Shown in pieces: positions 8,434-15,767 of a stretch of 64,000 nt of DNA. Made by a program: the position numbers and the translations under genes. The DNA is from JAVBOW01 sp031550615 (GTDB taxonomy: Bacteria; Bacteroidota; Bacteroidia; Bacteroidales; Rikenellaceae). The DNA lies in the NCBI GenBank assembly GCA_031550615.1, contig JAVBOL010000001.1, forward strand, positions 48,899 to 112,898, written 5' to 3'. The notes beneath the pieces are model-generated. The model saw only the letters and a list, made by a program, of their open reading frames with translations, was not told the origin of the DNA and did no database searches. Every line of letters begins with the position of its first letter. Position 1 is the stretch's first letter.

Positions 8434-10029
8434 ATGAAGCAAGCATATAAAGCCGCCGCATGGCTCGGCGCAGGAGCGCTGGCAGTGATGCCGGGAATGA
8501 AGGCCGAGGCTAAGAAAGCCCCCGCCAAGCAGCCCAACATAATATTCTTCCTGATCGACGACATGGGTTGGATGGATATTGCCTGTAACGGCAGTACGCT
8601 CTACGAAACCCCGCATATCGACCGCCTGGCCTCGCAGGGCGTGCGTTTCACGCAGGGGTATTCGACCTGCCACGTATCTTCGCCAGCCCGCGCCACGATC
8701 ATGACCGGACGCTATCCGGCCAGCATCAACCTCACCGACTGGCTGCCCGGGCGCAAGAATTTCCCCTTCCAGCAACTCGAAACCGTCGAGGTCGAGCAGC
8801 AGTTGCCCGCCGGTGAGCCGACCATCGCCGAAGTCCTCAAAGCGGCAGGTTATAATACCGCCATGGTGGGTAAATGGCACCTGGGCGAGGGTGACGCCCG
8901 TCCCGAAGCGCGCGGTTTCGACGTGCACATCCCCAAGGGTTATGAAACCGGATGGCCGCAGACCTACTACGCGCCCTTCAAAATGAACGGTTACGAGGGA
9001 CGTCAGGGCGAGTACCTCACCGACGCGATGACCCGCGAGGCTATCGAGTATATAAAGAACAACAAGGATAACCCCTTCTTCCTCTACTTCTCCCACTATG
9101 CCGTGCACGACCCCATCGAGGGCCGCCCCGACCTGGTGGAGAAATACCGCGCCAAGATAGCCGGGCTGCCGGTGTACAACGGGCCGGCATTCATCCTTGA
9201 GGGCAACCCCGACGACAAGGAGCCCCTGACGCGCGAACAACTCGATAAGATGATCGACAAACCCGCCTTCCAGGGCTACAAGATCTTGCCCGACCGTACG
9301 GTAAAGATCAAGCAGCGCCAGGACAACGCCGAATTCGCGGCGATGGTCGAGAGCGTCGACCAGAGTCTGGGCCGTCTTGTGACCGCGCTCGAAAAACTTC
9401 ATATAGACGACAATACGGTCATCATATTCTTCTCGGACAACGGCGGCATGTCGGCAGCCAACTTCGGCAACCCCAAGCGTATCGTGCAGCCCACCAAACT
9501 CGACAAGGCTTACGCTTCGTCGAACCTGCCCCTGCGCGGGGCCAAGGGATGGCTCTACGAGGGCGGCATCCGCGTGCCGATGATCGTTAAATGGCCGGGC
9601 AAAGGCAAAGTGGGCGAGGTCTGCCCTACGCCGGTGATAAGCACAGACTTTTTCCCCACGATGCTCGAAATGGCAGGGGTGAAAGCGCCGAAAGGCAAGG
9701 TTATCGAGGGCGTGAGCATCGCCCCGCTGCTGACAGGCAAGGGTAAATGGAAAGAGCAGCCCATGTTCTGGCACTTCCCCCATTACAGCAACCACGGCAT
9801 GCAGAGCCCAGGCGGCGCAGTGCGCTACGGCGACTGGAAACTGATCGAGTATTTTGAGCGCGGTACCTGTCAACTCTTTAACTTAAAGGATGATATCGGC
9901 GAACAGAACGACCTCGCGGCGGCAAATCCCGCCAAGGTGGCCGAACTGAAGAAAATGCTGCACGACTGGCGTGTGTCGGTGGGTGCACACATGATGGTGC
10001 CTAACCCCGGATATAAGCCTGAGTCCTAA
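8434..10029 (+). CDS. Secreted serine-type sulfatase (arylsulfatase A superfamily)
   Basis: Hydrolyses sulfate esters on a glycan. Signal peptide with likely cleavage near AEA at 24-26, so periplasmic or exported. Active-site motif S82-S83-P84-A85-R86 is the S-x-P-x-R form, in which Ser82 would be oxidised to formylglycine by an anaerobic radical-SAM maturase (anSME), not encoded in this window. Other family landmarks: IDDMG (Asp42/Asp43, metal ligands), GKWHLG (Lys147, His149) and SDNGG near 332. 531 residues, ordinary length for family S1. Position at the end of the SusC/D operon suggests the polysaccharide imported is sulfated. Confidence 0.93.
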   Translation: MKQAYKAAAWLGAGALAVMPGMKAEAKKAPAKQPNIIFFLIDDMGWMDIACNGSTLYETPHIDRLASQGVRFTQGYSTCHVSSPARATIMTGRYPASINLTDWLPGRKNFPFQQLETVEVEQQLPAGEPTIAEVLKAAGYNTAMVGKWHLGEGDARPEARGFDVHIPKGYETGWPQTYYAPFKMNGYEGRQGEYLTDAMTREAIEYIKNNKDNPFFLYFSHYAVHDPIEGRPDLVEKYRAKIAGLPVYNGPAFILEGNPDDKEPLTREQLDKMIDKPAFQGYKILPDRTVKIKQRQDNAEFAAMVESVDQSLGRLVTALEKLHIDDNTVIIFFSDNGGMSAANFGNPKRIVQPTKLDKAYASSNLPLRGAKGWLYEGGIRVPMIVKWPGKGKVGEVCPTPVISTDFFPTMLEMAGVKAPKGKVIEGVSIAPLLTGKGKWKEQPMFWHFPHYSNHGMQSPGGAVRYGDWKLIEYFERGTCQLFNLKDDIGEQNDLAAANPAKVAELKKMLHDWRVSVGAHMMVPNPGYKPES

Positions 10030-10070
10030 CGCTCGGGGGTGGCTGCGCATACTGCACGCCATATTTCGCA

Positions 10071-10133
10071 CATCGTTTTAATTTTTAATCCTCACAGCCG
10101 TTGAGGCTGCTCCGGTTAAAAATTAAAACGATG
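10071..10133. repeat. 18-bp perfect inverted repeat with nested hairpin
   Basis: Left arm 10071-10088 and right arm 10116-10133 are exact reverse complements (CATCGTTTTAATTTTTAA). The 27-nt centre holds a further hairpin CAGCC-GTTGA-GGCTG. AT-rich outer stem and GC-rich inner stem. Lies after the sulfatase stop and before the terminator at 10196. Could be an RNA 3' structure of the operon or a small repeat element. Confidence 0.6.
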
Positions 10134-10195
10134 CACAAAATCTGACGCACATTATGCACAGCTTCGTTGGCGGTTTCCGATCAATTGTTTTTATA

Positions 10196-10224
10196 CCGGA
10201 CGGGGCGTACCCGTCCGGTTTTTT
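10196..10224 (+). terminator. Intrinsic terminator of the polysaccharide operon
   Basis: Perfect 9-bp stem CCGGACGGG / CCCGTCCGG, 5-nt loop, followed directly by six T. It ends three bases before the next promoter box, cleanly separating the SusC-to-sulfatase operon from the DUF4838 gene. Confidence 0.85.
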
Positions 10225-10226
10225 CT

Positions 10227-10234
10227 TAACTTTG
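10227..10234 (+). promoter_or_regulatory. Bacteroidota -7 box (TAACTTTG) for the DUF4838 gene
   Basis: Matches TAnnTTTG. Only 5 nt separate it from the ATG at 10240, so transcription would start at or next to the start codon (leaderless mRNA). Confidence 0.65.
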
Positions 10235-10239
10235 GGCTT

Positions 10240-12006
10240 ATGGTTAAATATCTTTTTACACTCGCCTTTTGCTTTTGCGCTGCGGCGGGGCATGCGGAAG
10301 ATTTCGTGCTGGCTTCGGGAGGTAAAGCAGCGTGCCGCATCGTGGCCGACCCACGGTGCGACTTCGCGGCGCAGGAACTCTCGCGGTGGTTGGGCGAAAT
10401 GTCGGGAGCGCGATTCGCCGTGTCGGCGGACGGAAAGGCGTGGCGCGGGGCGAAGATAGTCATAAGGCTCGATACCCGCATGGATGAAGAGCAGTGGTCG
10501 ATCCGTACCTCGGGCGACGCGCTGACCCTCACCTCTGGCGGCGTGCGCGGGGCGACATATGCGGTCTACGGCCTATTGGAGCGCCTGGGATGCAGTTGGA
10601 TAGCCCCCTCATTCCCGTTTTTCGAGGGTGGCGAACAGTTCATTCCCCGCGCCGCGGATATGGCTTACAAATCCGGTGATGTAGCTGACCGTCCCGAAAT
10701 GCGTTACCGCAAATTTTACGTCGAGGAGGGCAAGACCCACACCGCCGCCAATCTGCTTCAACTCATCGACTGGATGCCCAAGGCGGGGTTCAATACGCTG
10801 GTCTTCCCGATGGATTACCAGGGCTCGGGGCGCGTGAAGTGGGACAACTGGCGCGAAACGATGACCCCCGAGCTGCAAAAGCGCGGTATTATAATAGAGG
10901 TAGGGGGGCACGGCTATGAAAATTTCCTCAATGCCCGGATGGAGGGTGGCGCGCTCTATAAAAATCACCCGGAATGGTTCGGCATGGACGAAAAAGGTGA
11001 GCGCTCGACCGATCAGAAAGTGGTATTCTGCACCTCCGACCCGGCGGCGGCAGGGTATATCTTCGCCAATGTGCTCGGTTACCTGCGCACGCATCCCGAG
11101 ATAGGGATATTCGATTTTTGGCCGCCGGATATGGAGCGCTGGTGCGTCTGCCCGGAGTGTGGCAAAACCTCGCCCGAGCAGCGCCACGTGCGCCTGGTTA
11201 ACGCCCTGACGCGGATGCTCTCCGATTCGCTGCCCCGCGTGAGGGTGGAGTGCCTCGCGTACAGTCGTTACCTGAACCCGCCCCCGGGGGAGAAATTGGA
11301 CAGCCGCGTGCTGCTCGATTTCTGCGCCATAAACCAGGATTTCGAGCACCAGACCCCACAGGCGCGCAACGCGAGATTCGACGGTGCGCTGCGCGGCTGG
11401 ATGGAAACTTTCAAAGGCCAGGTGAGCGTATACAGCTATTGGCGCAAATACCGTTGGCGCAGCCTGCCCAATATTTTCCCGCACTACATGCAGGAAGAGA
11501 TGCGCTACTACCGCAGCCTGGGGCTGTGCGGCGTGTCGGTTTACAGTGAACCCGGCGACTGGTTTACCTACGGGCCCAACTACTTCGTGCTCGGGCGTTT
11601 GGCGCAGCATCCCGACGCCGATGTGGACAGTCTGATGCATCTTTACGTGAAGCAGCTCTACGGCCCTGCCGCCCCGCTTGCCGGCGCTATTTACCGCGAA
11701 TTCGAACGCACGGTGCGCAGCGCATGCCGTTTTCCGGACGTGGAATATAAACCGCGGGAATATTACGCTGCCGCCGCAGCGCGCATCGACCGCCTTATGG
11801 CGGAAACAGCTGCGGCGATAAAGGATTGCGACGGCGTCACCGCATCGCACCTGCGTCGCCTTGAGGGCATGCTGCGTTATGTGCGCCTGAGCATAGACGA
11901 CCAGATCGAGCTCGTGGCGTCGGGTGAAAAGTCGCGGTATAAGACCACAGACCGCATGCTCGAACTCTTCGGCCAATATCCCGGACAGGGGTTGTTCGTC
12001 CCGTAA
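10240..12006 (+). CDS. Secreted DUF4838 glycosidase-like protein
   Basis: 588 residues with a signal peptide (cleavage likely after GHA). Residues about 25-125 form the small alpha/beta N-terminal domain shared with GH20/GH67 enzymes (LSRWLGEMSGARF, then RGATYAVYGLLERLGCSW). Residues about 140-450 look like a TIM barrel with the DUF4838 hallmark FWPPDMERWCVCPEC, whose cysteines 302, 304 and 307 may bind metal. The C-terminal helical part closes the protein. Family members are found near glycan loci; activity is not established, though the fold suggests a glycoside hydrolase. It has its own promoter and terminator, so it is not strictly part of the preceding operon. Confidence 0.78.
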   Translation: MVKYLFTLAFCFCAAAGHAEDFVLASGGKAACRIVADPRCDFAAQELSRWLGEMSGARFAVSADGKAWRGAKIVIRLDTRMDEEQWSIRTSGDALTLTSGGVRGATYAVYGLLERLGCSWIAPSFPFFEGGEQFIPRAADMAYKSGDVADRPEMRYRKFYVEEGKTHTAANLLQLIDWMPKAGFNTLVFPMDYQGSGRVKWDNWRETMTPELQKRGIIIEVGGHGYENFLNARMEGGALYKNHPEWFGMDEKGERSTDQKVVFCTSDPAAAGYIFANVLGYLRTHPEIGIFDFWPPDMERWCVCPECGKTSPEQRHVRLVNALTRMLSDSLPRVRVECLAYSRYLNPPPGEKLDSRVLLDFCAINQDFEHQTPQARNARFDGALRGWMETFKGQVSVYSYWRKYRWRSLPNIFPHYMQEEMRYYRSLGLCGVSVYSEPGDWFTYGPNYFVLGRLAQHPDADVDSLMHLYVKQLYGPAAPLAGAIYREFERTVRSACRFPDVEYKPREYYAAAAARIDRLMAETAAAIKDCDGVTASHLRRLEGMLRYVRLSIDDQIELVASGEKSRYKTTDRMLELFGQYPGQGLFVP

Positions 12007-12010
12007 AATG

Positions 12011-12045
12011 AAAGCGCCAGGCCTTCAAACGAAGCCTGGCGCTTT
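12011..12045. terminator. Bidirectional terminator
   Basis: 12-bp perfect arms (AAAGCGCCAGGC at 12011-12022, GCCTGGCGCTTT at 12034-12045) extended by three more pairs around one bulge. A-tract on one side and T-tract on the other fit termination of both converging genes. Confidence 0.85.
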
Positions 12046-12062
12046 CCCTATATGACTGCTCG

Positions 12063-13919
12063 CTAAACGATCTCCATCAGCGGAGCGTCGCCCTGCACGA
12101 AGTCGCCTTCGGCGGCGAATATGCGGCTTACCGTCCCGGTGAAGGGGGTCATTATGCTGTTTTCCATTTTCATGGCTTCGAGCACCATCACTTCCTGTCC
12201 GGCGGTCACGCGGTCGCCCTCTTTTACCACCGTTTTGAATACGCGTCCCGGCATAGGGGAGGTCACGGCATTGCCTTTGACCACGACCTTGCCGGCTGCC
12301 TCGGCGGCTTTCGATGCGGCTTCAGCCTTGGCGGCCAGGGCGTTGGCGTCGGCATTACAGGCGGCGCGCTTGGCGTTGCGCAGGAAGGGCTCGGCCACGG
12401 CGGGGAACAATTCGAGCAGCAGCACCTCTTTTTCGCCCTCGGCAAGGTGCAATCCGTTGCATCCCTCTATCTCGGGGTTAGGCTGCATCTTGTAGCCCGA
12501 GGTGTCGTAGGCGATCTCCTCGCGCGTGCCGGCTATCTTGAGGCGGAATTCGGGGTCTACGGGCACGGGCGTGTGGCCGTATTCGCCTTTCACGAGGTTG
12601 ATGAACTGGTTGGAAACGGTGGTGTAGAGCGGTTTGCCGTTCTTCAGGTCCAAGGCGCAGTTCACAGCCTGGGCGCCCACGATCTGGCTGGTGGGTGTCA
12701 CCAGGGGAGGCAGTCCGGCATCCAGTCGCACGCGGGGGATCAGTTCCATGGCCTTTTCGAGGATCTCCTCGCTCTTGAGCTGCTTGAGCTGCGCCACCAT
12801 GTTGGTGTACATGCCGCCCGGTATCTCGGCTTTCTGCACCAGCAGGTTGGGCGCGGGGAAGTTGAAGTGGCGCTCGATGGCCTGGCAAGCCTCGATGAGC
12901 GCCTTTTCGTCCTCTTTCCCGGCGGCTTTGACCGCTGCATCGAACAGCGCCTCGACCTCTGCGGGAAGGGTGTCTGTCAGGGGGTTGAACGGGGTGGGGA
13001 GCTGCTTGACGGCGTCGAATTCGGCAAGCTCGGCGCGGATGGGCAGCAACTCGGCGTTGATCTTCGCCACGGCCCCCATGTCTATGTCGAGCGCTACGCC
13101 CATCTTTTTGCAGAAGACATATATAAGCTCTATTGCGGGTGCGGCGGGCCCCCCGGCGAAGTTCCAGATGTTGGTGTCCACGACGTCCGCTCCGGCGGCG
13201 ATGGCTGCGACCACCGAGGCGAGGCCGTAGCCTGGCGTACAGTGGGTGTGGAAGTCCACGGGCAGTCCGGTTTTGGCTTTGATCTGCTTGATAAGGCCGG
13301 TCACGCGTGCTGGGGGGATCAGTCCGCTCATGTCCTTGATGGTTATCATGTCCGCACCCAGGGCGGCCATCTGTGCCGCCTTATCCACGAAATAGTGGTC
13401 GGTGAAGACCTCTTTGGAGAGTTTCTTGCCGCTCAGGGTGGCCTTGAGCCTTTCGGCGGCGGTGAAGTGGGGGTCTATGGTGTAGCAGACAGCGCAGTCG
13501 GCGATACCGCCATATTTCTTGACATATTTAATGGTCGATTTAACGTTGTCCACGTCGTTCAGGGCGTCGAAGATACGCATGATGCCCAGGCCCGATTCGA
13601 TGGAGTTGCGGCAGAAACCCTCGATGATCTCGTCCGTGTAGGGCTGGTAGCCGAAAAGGTTGCGTCCGCGCGAGAGGGCGGTCAGTTTAGACACGTCGCC
13701 CACGGCGGCCTTGATCTTTTCGAGGCGCGTCCAGGGGTTTTCGCCCAGGTAGCGCATGATAGAGTCGGGCACGGCGCCGCCCCAGACCTCCATGGCATAG
13801 AAATTGGCGTCCTTGTAATAGGGGAGCACACGGTCGACCTGTTTTTGGTTCATGCGTGTGGCGAATGACGATTGTTGCCCGTCGCGCAGGGTGAGATCCC
13901 TAATCTTAAGCGTTCTCAT
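12063..13919 (-). CDS. oadA: Biotin-dependent oxaloacetate decarboxylase alpha subunit / pyruvate carboxylase B-type carboxyltransferase
   Basis: Transfers the carboxyl group between oxaloacetate and biotin. Domains: HMGL-like carboxyltransferase barrel (about 1-290, TLRDGQQS near 10-17, metal site HTHC near 214), the PYC/OADA conserved domain (about 300-470), an Ala-rich linker (about 525-545), and a C-terminal biotinyl domain with EAMKMEN; Lys584 lies 35 residues from the end, as usual. 618 residues. Beta and gamma membrane subunits of the Na+ pump are not adjacent, so whether it works as decarboxylase, transcarboxylase or pyruvate carboxylase subunit cannot be decided here. Fits a succinate/propionate fermenter. 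Leader about 40 nt carrying a palindrome shared with pckA. Confidence 0.88.
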   Translation of the reverse strand: MRTLKIRDLTLRDGQQSSFATRMNQKQVDRVLPYYKDANFYAMEVWGGAVPDSIMRYLGENPWTRLEKIKAAVGDVSKLTALSRGRNLFGYQPYTDEIIEGFCRNSIESGLGIMRIFDALNDVDNVKSTIKYVKKYGGIADCAVCYTIDPHFTAAERLKATLSGKKLSKEVFTDHYFVDKAAQMAALGADMITIKDMSGLIPPARVTGLIKQIKAKTGLPVDFHTHCTPGYGLASVVAAIAAGADVVDTNIWNFAGGPAAPAIELIYVFCKKMGVALDIDMGAVAKINAELLPIRAELAEFDAVKQLPTPFNPLTDTLPAEVEALFDAAVKAAGKEDEKALIEACQAIERHFNFPAPNLLVQKAEIPGGMYTNMVAQLKQLKSEEILEKAMELIPRVRLDAGLPPLVTPTSQIVGAQAVNCALDLKNGKPLYTTVSNQFINLVKGEYGHTPVPVDPEFRLKIAGTREEIAYDTSGYKMQPNPEIEGCNGLHLAEGEKEVLLLELFPAVAEPFLRNAKRAACNADANALAAKAEAASKAAEAAGKVVVKGNAVTSPMPGRVFKTVVKEGDRVTAGQEVMVLEAMKMENSIMTPFTGTVSRIFAAEGDFVQGDAPLMEIV

Positions 13920-13948
13920 GATTTTTTATAATAGTTTTTGGAATATTC

Positions 13949-13964
13949 TGTTATTTGACTAACA
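13949..13964. promoter_or_regulatory. Operator-like palindrome TGTTA-N6-TAACA
   Basis: 16-bp palindrome just downstream of, and overlapping by two bases, the oadA -7 box on the - strand, so a bound factor would cover the transcription start. An almost identical element sits upstream of pckA (33188-33203). Arm and spacer layout resembles sites of dimeric Crp/Fnr-like regulators (inference). Confidence 0.45.
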
Positions 13965-13970
13965 AATGTA
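13963..13970 (-). promoter_or_regulatory. -7 box (TACATTTG) of oadA
   Basis: Matches TAnnTTTG on the - strand, giving a leader of about 40 nt before the ATG at 13919. Confidence 0.6.
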
Positions 13971-14046
13971 AATTTTATAATCGCGATAAACAACAATTTT
14001 ACCGAAATTATTTAGCCGCGAGGTATTGTAATTCATCATGAATGTA

Positions 14047-14054
14047 TATCTTTG
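14047..14054 (+). promoter_or_regulatory. -7 box (TATCTTTG) of tnaA
   Basis: Matches TAnnTTTG. A TTG at 14026-14028, 18 bp upstream, may serve as the -33 element. Leader about 35 nt. The rest of the divergent oadA-tnaA spacer (13920-14094) is AT-rich with nothing else recognised. Confidence 0.7.
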
Positions 14055-14094
14055 TGTCAATCCGCTTAAATTTTAACAAATAGTAGATACTTTT

Positions 14095-15543
14095 ATGGCA
14101 AATGTAAAATTTTACAGCGGGGAGAACATTCCCCTCGAACTGCACAAGGTACGCGTTGTGCAGAAACTCCACCTGGTGCCCGTAGAGCGCCGCCACGAGG
14201 CGATCCAGGAGGCCGGCTTCAACACTTTCCGCCTCAACACCAAGGACGTCTACCTGGACATGCTGACCGACAGCGGCACCAACGCCATGAGCGACAACCA
14301 GGTGGCGGCTATGTTCCAGGCCGACGATGCCTATGCGGGGTCGCAGAGCTTCTTCCGTCTGCAGAAGGCGGTAGAGGATGTGCTGGGCAAGAAATTCCTG
14401 CTTCCCGTGCACCAGGGACGCGCCGCGGAAAACGTTATAAGCAAGACCTTCATCAAGCCCGGCAACGTGATCCCGATGAACTACCACTTCACCACGGCGC
14501 TGGCGCACATCACCGAGAACGGCGGCAAAATCGAGGAACTGCTCTGCGAAGGGGCGCTCGAGCTCAAATCCGACCACCCCTTCAAGGGCAACATCGACAT
14601 AGATAAATTGGAGGATTGCATCAGGCGCAACGGGGCGGCGAACATCCCCTTTATCCGCATGGAGGCCTCCACGAACCTGATAGGCGGCCAGCCCTTCTCG
14701 ATAGCCAACATGATGGACGTACGGCGTGTGGCCGACAAACACGGCATAATGCTGGTGCTTGACGCCTCGCTGCTGGGCGAGAATGCCTATTTAGTGAAGC
14801 AGCGCGAGGACGCCTGGAAGGAGAATTCGATGGCCGACATCCTCAAGATGATGACCAACCTTGCCGACCTGGTCTACTTTTCGGCGCGCAAACTGTCGAG
14901 TTCGCGCGGGGGCGGCATCTGCACCAACCGCCGCGACCTTTACGCCAAAATGGAGGCGCTCATCCCTCTGTACGAGGGCTTTCTGACCTACGGCGGCATC
15001 TCGGTGCGCGAAATAGAGGCGATGGCCGTCGGCCTGTACGAAACCCTGGACGAGGGGATGATCTCGCAAAGCCCCTCGTTCATTAAATATGTTGTCGAAG
15101 AGCTCGACCGCCGCGGCATACCGATGGTCACGCCCCCGGGGGTGCTCGGGGCGCACGTCAACGCCGGCGCTTTCTGCGAACACCTCGACCAGAGGGAGTA
15201 CCCCGCCGGAGCGTTGGCCGCAGCCTTCTATCTCGCCTCGGGCGTGAGGGGCATGGAGCGCGGCACAATATCGAGCGTGCGCGACGAGAACGGCGAGGAG
15301 ATACTGGCCGACGCCGAGTTGCTGCGCCTTGCCATACCGCGCAGGGTATTCACCCTTTCGCAGCTCAGTTACGTTATCGACCGCATGCAATGGCTTTGGG
15401 ATAACCGGCAGATGATCGGAGGGTTGCGCTTTACGTACGAGCCCCCGGTGCTGCGTTTCTTCATGGGCGGACTGGAGGCGACCTCAGACTGGCCGGAGCG
15501 TATGATGGCCAAATTCCGCCGCGACTTCGGCGATAGCCTTTAA
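14095..15543 (+). CDS. tnaA: Tryptophanase (beta-eliminating lyase, PLP-dependent)
   Basis: Cleaves L-tryptophan to indole, pyruvate and ammonia. Fold-type I PLP enzyme, 482 residues. Landmarks: DMLTDSGTNAMS near 55-66, PVHQGRAAEN near 103-112 (phosphate/PLP site), NLIGGQPFS, LDASLLGENAY, and SARKLSSSRGGG, where Lys266 is the expected PLP lysine. The active-site string differs from the SAKKD seen in E. coli TnaA and tyrosine phenol-lyases, but as far as recalled it matches the Porphyromonas/Alistipes branch of indole-forming enzymes. Substrate choice (Trp, Tyr or Cys) is therefore an inference. Monocistronic, between its own promoter and a strong terminator. Confidence 0.8.
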   Translation: MANVKFYSGENIPLELHKVRVVQKLHLVPVERRHEAIQEAGFNTFRLNTKDVYLDMLTDSGTNAMSDNQVAAMFQADDAYAGSQSFFRLQKAVEDVLGKKFLLPVHQGRAAENVISKTFIKPGNVIPMNYHFTTALAHITENGGKIEELLCEGALELKSDHPFKGNIDIDKLEDCIRRNGAANIPFIRMEASTNLIGGQPFSIANMMDVRRVADKHGIMLVLDASLLGENAYLVKQREDAWKENSMADILKMMTNLADLVYFSARKLSSSRGGGICTNRRDLYAKMEALIPLYEGFLTYGGISVREIEAMAVGLYETLDEGMISQSPSFIKYVVEELDRRGIPMVTPPGVLGAHVNAGAFCEHLDQREYPAGALAAAFYLASGVRGMERGTISSVRDENGEEILADAELLRLAIPRRVFTLSQLSYVIDRMQWLWDNRQMIGGLRFTYEPPVLRFFMGGLEATSDWPERMMAKFRRDFGDSL

Positions 15544-15585
15544 ACTGACGCGAATCCAGGACTTTTTCCGGATTCGCGTCAGTTT
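15542..15585 (+). terminator. Terminator of tnaA
   Basis: Perfect 16-bp stem (15542-15557 with 15570-15585) with a 12-nt loop; the stem starts inside the stop codon. Right arm ends in TTT followed by an AT-rich stretch. Confidence 0.85.
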
Positions 15586-15698
15586 AATTATGAATTATGA
15601 GTTATGAATTATGGATTTTGCGGCGCACCGTCACGCTCCCGGTGTTGGGCCTACTCATAATTCATGACTCATAATTTATAATTCATAATTCATAATTC
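15586..15698. repeat. Heptad-like AATTATG repeats flanking a GC hairpin
   Basis: 15586-15614 holds repeated AATTATGA/GTTATGA units. 15653-15698 holds the same units in inverted orientation (TCATAATT). Between them is a GC-rich core with CACCG / CGGTG arms. The two AT blocks can pair imperfectly. A one-sided relative lies at 44181-44214. Confidence 0.6.
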
Positions 15699-15709
15699 AA
15701 AAAAATAAC

Positions 15710-15717
15710 TACTTTTG
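15710..15717 (+). promoter_or_regulatory. -7 box (TACTTTTG) of secDF
   Basis: Matches TAnnTTTG; leader of about 45 nt to the ATG at 15768. Confidence 0.65.
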
Positions 15718-15767
15718 CACTCTATTGGCTACAAACGCGAAAAAACCAAATAAATAAATCAATACAA

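Noticed and set aside
15586..15698. Possible CRISPR or replication-origin iterons
   Set aside because: Units are AT-rich, irregular and partly inverted; no dnaA or rep gene nearby.
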